From: RUG11247 sp045649485
Lineage (GTDB): Bacteria > Bacillota > Clostridia > Christensenellales > Aristaeellaceae
Assembly: GCA_045649485.1 (NCBI GenBank)
Contig: JAZRPZ010000118.1
Location: 1 to 10,838 of the forward strand
Reading direction: 5' to 3'
Length of the DNA stretch: 10,838 nucleotides
This document shows positions 1 through 4,991 of this stretch, in pieces. The notes under the pieces were generated by a model that saw only the letters and a program-made list of their open reading frames with translations, ran no database searches and was not told the DNA's origin. Every line of letters starts with the position of its first letter. The first letter of the stretch is position 1. The position numbers and the translations under genes were made by a program.

Positions 1-1
1 G

Positions 2-382
2 CGCATCATCGAAGGTCTCCGCGCCAATTTCGAAGGCGAGTGCTCCGAAGTAGGCATGTATCTGGCAATGGCCCGCGTTGCACACCGCGAAGGCTATCCC
101 GAGATCGGTCTGTACTGGGAAAAGGCTGCCTACGAAGAGGCAGAGCACGCCGCAAAGTTCGCCGAGCTGCTGGGCGAAGTAGTCACTGCTTCCACCAAGA
201 AGAACCTGGAGCTCCGCGTTGATGCAGAAAACGGCGCCACCGCAGGCAAGTTCGAGCTGGCAAAGCTGGCAAAGGAACTGAACCTGGATGCCATCCATGA
301 TACCGTGCATGAAATGGCACGCGATGAAGCCAGGCACGGAAAGGCTTTCGAAGGCCTGCTGAAGCGCTACTTTAATAAGTAA
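2..382 (+). CDS. Rubrerythrin, C-terminal part (5' end outside window)
   Basis: Partial gene: the reading frame is already open at base 2 and ends at TAA 380-382. The protein is the four-helix diiron domain of a rubrerythrin, a cytoplasmic peroxidase that reduces hydrogen peroxide in anaerobes. Visible signatures are GLRANFEGEC (first helix, iron-ligand Glu), YEEAEHAAKFAELLGE (ExxH) and ARDEARHGKAFEGLL (second ExxH). The segment before GLRANF and the EAEHAAKFAELLGE wording resemble clostridial 'reverse' rubrerythrins, in which rubredoxin precedes the diiron domain. The rubredoxin part would lie upstream of the window. A related gene starts at 10738, and a 14-codon copy of this C-terminus sits at 674-715. 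A hairpin terminator follows immediately. Family assignment is firm; the reverse subtype is inferred. Confidence 0.93.
   Translation, partial: RIIEGLRANFEGECSEVGMYLAMARVAHREGYPEIGLYWEKAAYEEAEHAAKFAELLGEVVTASTKKNLELRVDAENGATAGKFELAKLAKELNLDAIHDTVHEMARDEARHGKAFEGLLKRYFNK
341..382 (+). repeat. Rubrerythrin-tail direct repeat, copy 1
   Basis: A 42-base stretch ending in the rubrerythrin stop, 37/42 identical to 674-715. The two copies bracket the 437-661 gene. Confidence 0.8.
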
Positions 383-390
383 AACATCTC

Positions 391-421
391 ATGAGGCTGG
401 TTTTTACCAGCCCCATGTTTT
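391..421 (+). terminator. Intrinsic terminator after first rubrerythrin
   Basis: ATGAGGCTGG (391-400) pairs with CCAGCCCCAT (407-416), a 10-bp stem with one A-C mismatch and a 6-nt T-rich loop, followed by GTTTTG. It lies 8 bases after the rubrerythrin stop codon. The T tract is short, so some read-through into the next gene is likely. Confidence 0.7.
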
Positions 422-436
422 GCTACAGAGGGAAAC

Positions 437-661
437 ATGAGCATTGATGCAAAGACGATTCTCGCCCGAAAATTTGTCGCAGAAGTGTCCCAGCTGGCCT
501 TAAAGTATGGGCTTAACTATTTTGTAGTGACAGACGGAGCCAGCGGGATCAGTAATTCAGGGAATCCTGCAATCGAACATGCGCGGAAATGCCATACGGA
601 GTGGGAAATGGCAAACGACATTGATCCTGAGCATGACTGGTCTAAAGATCCATCTGCATGA
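437..661 (+). CDS. Small conserved-looking hypothetical protein, 74 aa
   Basis: The ATG at 437 has a good ribosome binding site, AGAGGGA at about 426-432, and the frame ends with two consecutive TGA codons (659-664). The 74-residue product is soluble with no signal peptide. It has a helix-like start (KTILARKFVAEVSQLALKYG), then NYFVVTDGASGISNSG, a charged HARKCHTEWEMAND helix and an acidic DPEHDWS tail. I recall similar short proteins with a 'FFVVTDGAS...N.G...A...H..WE' pattern in Clostridia, but I know no function or family name. It has no clear promoter, so it probably depends on read-through past the terminator at 391-421. It lies between a full rubrerythrin C-terminus and a broken second copy in the same frame, so it may have displaced most of that copy. 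Confidence 0.7.
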   Translation: MSIDAKTILARKFVAEVSQLALKYGLNYFVVTDGASGISNSGNPAIEHARKCHTEWEMANDIDPEHDWSKDPSA

Positions 662-664
662 TGA

Positions 665-715
665 TTGCACTGCAAGGCTTTCGAAGGTCTCCTGAAGCGC
701 TACTTCTCTAAGTAA
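665..715 (+). pseudogene. Rubrerythrin C-terminal remnant
   Basis: Bases 674-715 encode KAFEGLLKRYFSK and a stop, matching the end of the upstream rubrerythrin (341-382) at 37 of 42 bases. Three of the five differences are silent third-position changes, so this is the tail of a formerly functional paralogue rather than a recent copy. It is in frame with the small gene before it but separated by TGA TGA (659-664). Homology fades upstream of about 665, and no start codon or RBS remains. Confidence 0.8.
674..715 (+). repeat. Rubrerythrin-tail direct repeat, copy 2
   Basis: Second copy of the 42-base rubrerythrin tail, 37/42 identical to 341-382. Here it is detached from any gene and followed by its own terminator. 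Confidence 0.8.
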
Positions 716-729
716 TTCAATCAAAATAT

Positions 730-761
730 AAGGATGATCCTTTCGGGGATCATCCTTTTTT
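730..761 (+). terminator. Strong intrinsic terminator after rubrerythrin remnant
   Basis: AAGGATGATCC (730-740) pairs perfectly with GGATCATCCTT (747-757) around the loop TTTCGG, and the T run continues to 761. This is the cleanest terminator in the left part. It insulates the rubrerythrin region from the thiamin operon. Confidence 0.92.
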
Positions 762-864
762 CATACATAACGAAAAAGGTCATTTAATGGATTTCAGGTG
801 CAACGATTTATCCAGCCTGCGATCAAAGCCACACACAAACAGAAAATATCTGATAATCAAGTAC

Positions 865-893
865 TTGCAATCCTCGACCAAAGGCGTTATAAT
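865..893 (+). promoter_or_regulatory. Sigma-A promoter of the thiamin operon
   Basis: TTGCAA (865-870), a 17-nt spacer, and a perfect TATAAT (888-893). Predicted initiation near 900 places TPP riboswitch 1 at the very 5' end of the transcript. It is the only strong promoter I find for the thiamin genes. Confidence 0.85.
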
Positions 894-903
894 ACATTTA
901 CAA

Positions 904-998
904 ATAAAAACAGGGGAGCTTGTGCAGCGAGCTGAGAGGAAGTAATTGAACTTCGACCCTTTAACCTGATGCGGGTAATGCCGTCGTAGGAAGTCATC
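904..998 (+). ncRNA. TPP riboswitch 1 (THI element)
   Basis: The THI-box elements occur in order: GGGGAGC (913-919), CTGAGAG (932-938), a P3a hairpin GAAGT/ACTTC (939-943 with 950-954, 6-nt loop), GACCCTTTAACCTGAT, GGGTAATGCC (973-982) and CGTAGGAAGT (985-994). It senses thiamin pyrophosphate. ATGCC (978-982) in the pyrophosphate half can pair with GGCAT (1020-1024) in the 5' arm of the next hairpin. This gives an antiterminator when TPP is absent and termination when TPP is bound. It controls the S-component gene at 1087. Confidence 0.96.
952..994 (+). repeat. TPP riboswitch core repeat, copy 1
   Basis: 43 bases from TTCGACCC to GGAAGT, identical to 1693-1735 except at two positions. The adjoining hairpin loops and the terminators differ. 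Confidence 0.9.
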
Positions 999-1013
999 AT
1001 GTGTAGCTTTTCT

Positions 1014-1047
1014 ATCGGAGGCATCATCAAAGGTGTCTCCGATTTTT
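1014..1047 (+). terminator. Riboswitch-controlled terminator 1
   Basis: ATCGGAGGCA (1014-1023) pairs with TGTCTCCGAT (1034-1043), 10 bp including one G-U, followed by TTTT. It sits 16 bases after the aptamer, and its 5' arm is also the likely antiterminator partner of aptamer bases 978-982. Confidence 0.9.
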
Positions 1048-1086
1048 ATTTGCTTTCTATTCAAAAATCAACGGAGGAAACAAACA

Positions 1087-1581
1087 ATGAAAAAGGTGAA
1101 TGTGAAAAAACTGGCGCTGGGCGGCATGCTTTCTGCGGTCATTCTGGTAATGACCATCGGCATGCATTTGCCCGTTCCGGCTACCGGCGGTTATGTGCAT
1201 CTGGGGGATGGATTTATTTTTCTGACCGCTGCCGTGCTTGGCCCTTATGCGGCGCTGGCTGCGGGCGTGGGATCTGCGCTGGCTGATTTGCTGGGCGGAT
1301 ATTTTATCTACATCCCCGCAACTTTTGTTATCAAAGCGGCCATGGGCCTGATTGCCGGAAAATTCGCGGCCCAGAGCGGCCGGAGAAAACGGGCGATTGT
1401 GTTTGTGCTTGCGGAATTGGTCATGGTCTTGGGATACTTTGTTTTCGAATGGGCGCTTTATGGCGGCGCGGCCGCGCTGGGCGCAGTGGTGCCCAATCTG
1501 GTGCAGGGCGCATTCGGCGTTATTCTTGGCATGATTCTGACGGAATTTTCTTTCCGTCTGTTTGCCAATAAGAAGCAGTAA
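1087..1581 (+). CDS. ECF transporter S component, probable thiamin-precursor uptake
   Basis: 164-residue hydrophobic membrane protein with about five to six predicted segments (roughly residues 10-27, 43-62, 73-92, 104-122, 125-137, 139-158). It resembles the substrate-binding S subunits of energy-coupling factor vitamin importers. Family-like features are the N-terminal KKLALGGMLSA region, a GGYVHLGDG loop at 34-42 and LGPYAALAAGVGSALADLLGG at 51-71. The ATG at 1087 is chosen because GGAGG (1073-1077) precedes it and it lies just past the riboswitch terminator; an in-frame GTG at 1033 falls inside that terminator. TPP control points to thiamin or a precursor. Because a thiazole-type ThiW follows, hydroxymethylpyrimidine (HmpT-like) is my best guess, but sequence alone does not fix the ligand. 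No EcfA/EcfT genes are present, so it must share an energising module encoded elsewhere. Confidence 0.8.
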   Translation: MKKVNVKKLALGGMLSAVILVMTIGMHLPVPATGGYVHLGDGFIFLTAAVLGPYAALAAGVGSALADLLGGYFIYIPATFVIKAAMGLIAGKFAAQSGRRKRAIVFVLAELVMVLGYFVFEWALYGGAAALGAVVPNLVQGAFGVILGMILTEFSFRLFANKKQ

Positions 1582-1644
1582 CTGCACGATTCATCCAGGG
1601 CTCTTTATCGGGGACATCAAATATCTCCGGTATTGATAACAACT

Positions 1645-1740
1645 GAAAAAACAGGGGAGCTTGTGGTGACAGGCTGAGAGGAAGGAAGCACCTTCGACCC
1701 TTTAACCTGATGTGGGTAATGCCGCCGTAGGAAGTATATT
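1645..1740 (+). ncRNA. TPP riboswitch 2 (THI element)
   Basis: Second complete THI element: GGGGAGC (1654-1660), GCTGAGAGGA, a P3a hairpin, TTCGACCCTTTAACCTGAT, GGGTAATGCC and CCGTAGGAAGT. Its 43-base core differs from riboswitch 1 at two positions. It starts about 60 bases after the S-component stop. I see no convincing promoter in 1582-1644, so it may act as an internal checkpoint on transcripts from 865-893. It is followed by its own terminator and governs the thiW operon. Confidence 0.96.
1693..1735 (+). repeat. TPP riboswitch core repeat, copy 2
   Basis: Second copy of the 43-base core, 41/43 identical to 952-994. Confidence 0.9.
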
Positions 1741-1749
1741 TTCTTTTCG

Positions 1750-1786
1750 CAGGAGGAAACCCGCAGATGGTTTTCTCCTGTTTTTT
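1750..1786 (+). terminator. Riboswitch-controlled terminator 2
   Basis: CAGGAGGAAACC (1750-1761) pairs with GGTTTTCTCCTG (1769-1780), 12 bp with one G-U, 7-nt loop, then six T residues. It follows TPP riboswitch 2 by about 10 bases, as expected for a transcription-terminating switch. Its sequence is unrelated to terminator 1. Confidence 0.93.
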
Positions 1787-1822
1787 CATTCATAAGGGAG
1801 GCGATATTCCACACATGTGGCG

Positions 1823-1924
1823 GGCTGAGGGGGAGCGCCCTGAGCCTTGTAATCAGCGATGGGAACCCGTGTTTCGGGGTGAGAGGAGAAAAGTGATTCT
1901 CGACCGGGCGAAGCATTGACTTCG
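1823..1924 (+). ncRNA. Structured thiW leader resembling the pyrimidine half of a TPP riboswitch
   Basis: Non-coding leader between terminator 2 and thiW. First hairpin: GGCTGAGGG (1823-1831) with CCCTGAGCC (1838-1846), one G-G mismatch. Core: a P3-like CCCG/CGGG (1866-1869, 1875-1878), then TGAGAG (1880-1885), a 5-bp GAGAA/TTCTC stem with 6-nt loop (1886-1901), then GACC (1902-1905). TPP riboswitch 1 has the same order and spacing, TGAGAG, 5-bp stem with 6-nt loop, GACC, with different paired bases. The ACCTGAT...GGTAATGCC...GTAGG half is absent. A last hairpin CGAAG/CTTCG spans 1909-1924. There is no T-rich terminator, so any control might act on the ribosome binding site at 1948-1952. It could be an HMP or HMP-PP sensor or a decayed TPP aptamer. 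Confidence 0.6.
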
Positions 1925-1959
1925 TACTTATTCATTACATGAAGAAAGAGGGATTCACA

Positions 1960-2688
1960 ATGAAGAATACCAAATCCATCCTTAAGCTCGTCGTTCTTGC
2001 CATGCTGATTGCGCTTGGCGTTGTCATCTCCCCTATCCTCCGTGTGGAAGGTATGTGCCCGATGGCCCACCTGATCAACATTGTCTGCTCTGTCCTGCTC
2101 GGTCCGTGGTATTCGCTGCTCTGCGCAACGCTGATCGGCATCATCCGCATGGTGACGATGGGAATCCCGCCGATCGCCCTGACCGGCGCGATCTTTGGTG
2201 CATTCCTGTCCGGTGTATTCTATCGACTTTCCAAGGGCAAGATCATCTGCGCTGTGCTGGGCGAGATTTTCGGAACAGGCATTATCGGCGCGATTGCATC
2301 CTATCCCGTAATGACGCTGCTTTGGGGCAAAGAAGGTCTGAGCTGGCTGTTCTATGTACCGTCGTTCATCTGCGGAACGCTCATCGGCGGCAGTATCGCC
2401 TATGTATTCCTGCGCAAGCTGGCAGCCAATGGTATGCTGGCACAGATGCAGCAGCACCTTGGTTCTCTGAGCTACAATGACAAAAGCAGTATTCTTGCTG
2501 ATTCTTTGACCATTGCCGCTCTTGGAGCAATCCTTTGGGTGGTCATCAAGGTTGCCTCAAGTATCTTTTCATTTACTTCCCCTGTGTGGAATGTTCTGTC
2601 CTGTCTTGCACCCATAGTCACAGTAGTTGCCGGTTTGCTCTATTACATGATAAAGAAAGCGAAGAAAACGAATGAAAAAGCTGCATGA
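1960..2688 (+). CDS. thiW: ThiW-type ECF S component (thiazole uptake), C-terminally extended
   Basis: 242-residue membrane protein matching ThiW, the S subunit proposed to import hydroxyethylthiazole. Recognisable stretches are EGMCPMAHLINIVCSVLLGP (30-49), IGIIRMVTMGIPPIAL (59-74) and GAIFGAFLSGVFYR (76-89). The ATG at 1960 is preferred because GAGGG (1948-1952) lies 7 bases before it; an in-frame ATG at 1939 lacks an RBS. ThiW as I know it is about 160-170 residues. This one continues with a polar linker (about 151-178) and two further hydrophobic segments (about 182-204 and 210-230). The gene follows TPP riboswitch 2 and the extra leader, and it overlaps thiM by 17 bases, so uptake and phosphorylation of thiazole are co-expressed. 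Substrate is inferred from family and context. Confidence 0.85.
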   Translation: MKNTKSILKLVVLAMLIALGVVISPILRVEGMCPMAHLINIVCSVLLGPWYSLLCATLIGIIRMVTMGIPPIALTGAIFGAFLSGVFYRLSKGKIICAVLGEIFGTGIIGAIASYPVMTLLWGKEGLSWLFYVPSFICGTLIGGSIAYVFLRKLAANGMLAQMQQHLGSLSYNDKSSILADSLTIAALGAILWVVIKVASSIFSFTSPVWNVLSCLAPIVTVVAGLLYYMIKKAKKTNEKAA

Positions 2689-3472
2689 AATCCGTGAAGC
2701 TGTTCGCAATCAACAGCCCATGATTCACTGCATAACCAATCCTATTTCCATCAATCAATGCGCCAATGGTATTCTTGCCGTTGGCGCAAGACCCATGATG
2801 GCTGAGCATCCCAAAGAAGTTCGGGAGATTACCGAAACAGCGGGTGCATTGATGCTTAACCTCGGCAATATCACCGATGCGCGTATGCAATCCATGAAAG
2901 TTTCCATGCTGGCCGCAAAAGAAAAGAGCATTCCCGTGATTCTGGATGCTGTGGGCATTGCCTGTTCCAAACTGCGCCGGGACTATATTGCTCAGCTGCT
3001 GGAAATTGGCACGCCCACCGTCATCAAAGGCAATTATTCGGAAGTTTATGCGCTGTATCACGATGCCTACCATTCGTCCGGCGTGGATGCTGATACATCG
3101 ATCAATACAGAGTCAATCCGCAATGTCGCTGCCGTATTGGCCGGGAAATATCACACAACGATCCTTGCCAGCGGAAAGACAGATATTGTGACGGATGGAA
3201 CAAGGATCATACAGGTTCGAAACGGGACACCGCAACTTTCGACCGTTACCGGAACCGGCTGTCTGCTGGGCGCACTCTGCGGTGCATACCTGTCAGTCTG
3301 TTCCGATATGAATGCAGCTGTAACTGCCTGTGTGGTATTGGGCGTTTGCGGCCAAATTGCAGAAACAGAAAAAGGCAGCGGCAGCTTCATGGTAAACCTG
3401 ATGGATGCGCTTTCTACATTGACCGATGCACAACTTGAACAATACAAAAATATAGAGGAGATGCAATTATGA
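2672..3472 (+). CDS. thiM: Hydroxyethylthiazole kinase
   Basis: 266 residues, the normal ThiM length. The enzyme phosphorylates 4-methyl-5-(2-hydroxyethyl)thiazole with ATP for thiamin salvage in the cytoplasm. Signatures: MIHCITNPISINQCANGILA (17-36), GARPMMAEHPKEV (38-50), NLGNITD (63-69), LDAVG (91-95), IKGNYSEV (118-125) and the anion-hole/catalytic TVTGTGCLLGA (191-201) with Cys197. It begins inside the end of thiW (17-base overlap) without a good RBS of its own, so it is probably translationally coupled. It ends in an ATGA overlap with thiE. The thiW-thiM pairing supports a thiazole specificity for the transporter. No missing key residue is seen. Confidence 0.97.
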   Translation: MKKLHEIREAVRNQQPMIHCITNPISINQCANGILAVGARPMMAEHPKEVREITETAGALMLNLGNITDARMQSMKVSMLAAKEKSIPVILDAVGIACSKLRRDYIAQLLEIGTPTVIKGNYSEVYALYHDAYHSSGVDADTSINTESIRNVAAVLAGKYHTTILASGKTDIVTDGTRIIQVRNGTPQLSTVTGTGCLLGALCGAYLSVCSDMNAAVTACVVLGVCGQIAETEKGSGSFMVNLMDALSTLTDAQLEQYKNIEEMQL

Positions 3473-4104
3473 AAGCCTTTGATACAAGCCTTTATTTCAT
3501 CACCGACAGCACTTCTTACGAGGAAGCAGAATTCCTCGCGCGTGTGGAAGCTGCATTGCAAGGCGGCGTAACCATTCTGCAAATTCGCGAGAAAACCAAG
3601 AGCACACGGGAATACATTGCACTTGCCGAAAAGGTACATGCGCTTACGCAGCGCTATAATGTACCGTTGATTATCGATGATCGTGTAGATGTAGCTCTGG
3701 CCGTAGATGCGGAAGGTGTGCATTTGGGTGCAGAGGATATGACTGTCGCAATGGCACGAAAAATCCTCGGCGAAGATAAGATCATCGGCGCGACCGCAAA
3801 AACCGTACCATGGGCATTGGATGCAGCCGAACAGGGAGCGGATTATCTGGGCGTTGGCGCAATTTATCCCACAACCACGAAAGTAAAAACTGTTCTGACT
3901 TCCACCGATACGCTGCGCGACATCTGCAAGGCAGTTTCCATCCCTGTAAATGCCATCGGCGGTCTGAATAAGGATAACATCGATGTTCTTTCCGGCATTC
4001 CGATTGCCGGTATTTGCGCGGTATCTGCAATCATGAAAGCAGATGATCCCAAAGCAGCCGCATCTGAATTGAAGGCAAGAGCAAAAGAACTTGCCCTGAT
4101 CTGA
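3469..4104 (+). CDS. thiE: Thiamin-phosphate synthase
   Basis: 211-residue TIM-barrel enzyme that joins HMP-PP with hydroxyethylthiazole phosphate to give thiamin monophosphate and pyrophosphate. Motifs: LQIREK (37-42), IIDDRVDVALAVDAEGVHLG (68-87, Mg-diphosphate binding), GATAKT (107-112), GADYLGVGAIYPTTTK (123-138, thiazole-phosphate loop), NAIGGL (161-166) and CAVSAIM (183-189). TAK replaces the more usual SxHT in the middle loop. GAGGAG lies just upstream of the start, and the start overlaps the thiM stop (ATGA). It is the convergence point of the two salvage branches encoded here. A thiamin-phosphate kinase (thiL) is not in the window and would be needed to reach TPP. Confidence 0.97.
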   Translation: MKAFDTSLYFITDSTSYEEAEFLARVEAALQGGVTILQIREKTKSTREYIALAEKVHALTQRYNVPLIIDDRVDVALAVDAEGVHLGAEDMTVAMARKILGEDKIIGATAKTVPWALDAAEQGADYLGVGAIYPTTTKVKTVLTSTDTLRDICKAVSIPVNAIGGLNKDNIDVLSGIPIAGICAVSAIMKADDPKAAASELKARAKELALI

Positions 4105-4111
4105 GTTCATC

Positions 4112-4144
4112 AGCGGCATATTGGGAGCACCACCTTATGCCGCT
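4112..4144 (+). promoter_or_regulatory. Hairpin in the thiE-thiD spacer
   Basis: AGCGGCATA (4112-4120) pairs perfectly with TATGCCGCT (4136-4144), 9 bp around a 15-base loop. There is no U-tract behind it (TTTACAAAA). It is in the only sizeable gap (77 bases) of an otherwise overlapping operon and could be a processing or stability hairpin or a weak attenuator. Confidence 0.5.
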
Positions 4145-4181
4145 TTACAAAACAATGCTGAAATACGAAAGGAGAATACAA

Positions 4182-4991
4182 ATGAGAACAGCATTGACCA
4201 TTGCAGGAAGCGACTGCAGCGGAGGCGCGGGCATTCAGGCAGACCTGAAAACCATGACCATGAACGGCGTTTACGCAATGAGCGCAATCACTGCAATGAC
4301 AGCACAGAATACAACAGGCGTGTTCTCTATTCATGAATCCACGCCGGAATTTTTACAGCAGCAGCTTGATGCTGTGTTCGTGGACATCTATCCCGATGCA
4401 GTCAAGATAGGAATGGTTGCCTCGGCTGATCTGATCCGGGTAATTGCCGACAGGCTGAAACACCATCATGCGAAAAATATAGTCGTCGATCCTGTCATGG
4501 TGGCAACATCCGGATCTGCCCTGATGAAAACCGATGCATTACAGACTTTGACGGATGACCTTCTGCCGTTGGCCGCGCTTGTTACGCCCAACATTCCGGA
4601 AGCACAGATTCTCTCCGGCATGACCATCAGCAGCAAAGATGATATGATCACCGCCGCAAAGAAGATCAGCGATACCTGCGGCTGCGCCGTACTTCTCAAA
4701 GGCGGTCACAGCATCAACGATGCCAATGATCTCCTCTACGCAAACAGTGAAGCGGTATGGTTTGAAGGAAAGCGCATTGATAATCCCAACACTCACGGAA
4801 CGGGCTGCACGCTGTCCAGCGCCATTGCTTCCAATCTCGCCAAAGGCTTTACGCTTGAAGAATCCGTTCAGAGAGCAAAAGATTATATTTCCGGCGCACT
4901 TGCTGCAATGCTGAACCTCGGCAACGGTTCCGGACCCATGAACCATGCATTCGATTTGCAGGGAGAATTCGCAAAGGATGTGATGAAATGA
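4182..4991 (+). CDS. thiD: HMP/HMP-P kinase
   Basis: 269-residue ribokinase-fold enzyme that phosphorylates hydroxymethylpyrimidine twice to HMP-PP, the pyrimidine substrate of ThiE. Motifs: LTIAGSDCSGGAGIQADLKT (5-24), MTAQNTTGV (39-47), DAVKIGMVAS (72-81), VVDPVMVATSG (101-111), TPNIPEA (135-141), LLKGGH (171-176) and the anion-hole NTHGTGCTLSSAIA (203-216). The ATG at 4182 is chosen over an in-frame ATG at 4137 because AAAGGAG (4168-4174) sits at proper distance and the protein then begins with the usual MRTALTIAGSD; 4137 also lies inside a hairpin. The gene ends in an ATGA overlap with tenA. A pyridoxal-kinase-like side activity is possible in this family, but the operon makes ThiD clear. 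Confidence 0.97.
   Translation: MRTALTIAGSDCSGGAGIQADLKTMTMNGVYAMSAITAMTAQNTTGVFSIHESTPEFLQQQLDAVFVDIYPDAVKIGMVASADLIRVIADRLKHHHAKNIVVDPVMVATSGSALMKTDALQTLTDDLLPLAALVTPNIPEAQILSGMTISSKDDMITAAKKISDTCGCAVLLKGGHSINDANDLLYANSEAVWFEGKRIDNPNTHGTGCTLSSAIASNLAKGFTLEESVQRAKDYISGALAAMLNLGNGSGPMNHAFDLQGEFAKDVMK

Noticed and set aside
780..1064. Minus-strand open frame of about 94 codons
   Set aside because: It covers the promoter and TPP riboswitch 1, where RNA conservation explains the sequence, and the product looks random.
999..1086. Upstream in-frame starts for the first S component (GTG at 1033)
   Set aside because: They fall inside the riboswitch terminator. ATG 1087 has GGAGG at the right distance.
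1617..1916. Minus-strand frame across the second leader
   Set aside because: It overlaps TPP riboswitch 2, its terminator and the third RNA element; no start signals or recognisable protein.
1823..1924. Cobalamin riboswitch reading of the third leader (GGGAA ... GGTGA)
   Set aside because: The B12-box CAGCCCCCGC-like stretch is absent, while the match to the TPP pyrimidine half in order and spacing is much better.
1786..2457. Long minus-strand frame opposite thiW
   Set aside because: It is a shadow of the thiW coding strand, with a low-complexity His/Arg/Asp-rich product and no RBS.
3151..4119. 322-codon minus-strand frame opposite thiM/thiE
   Set aside because: It is antisense to two unmistakable enzymes, and the translation is Cys/Ile-rich without domain motifs.
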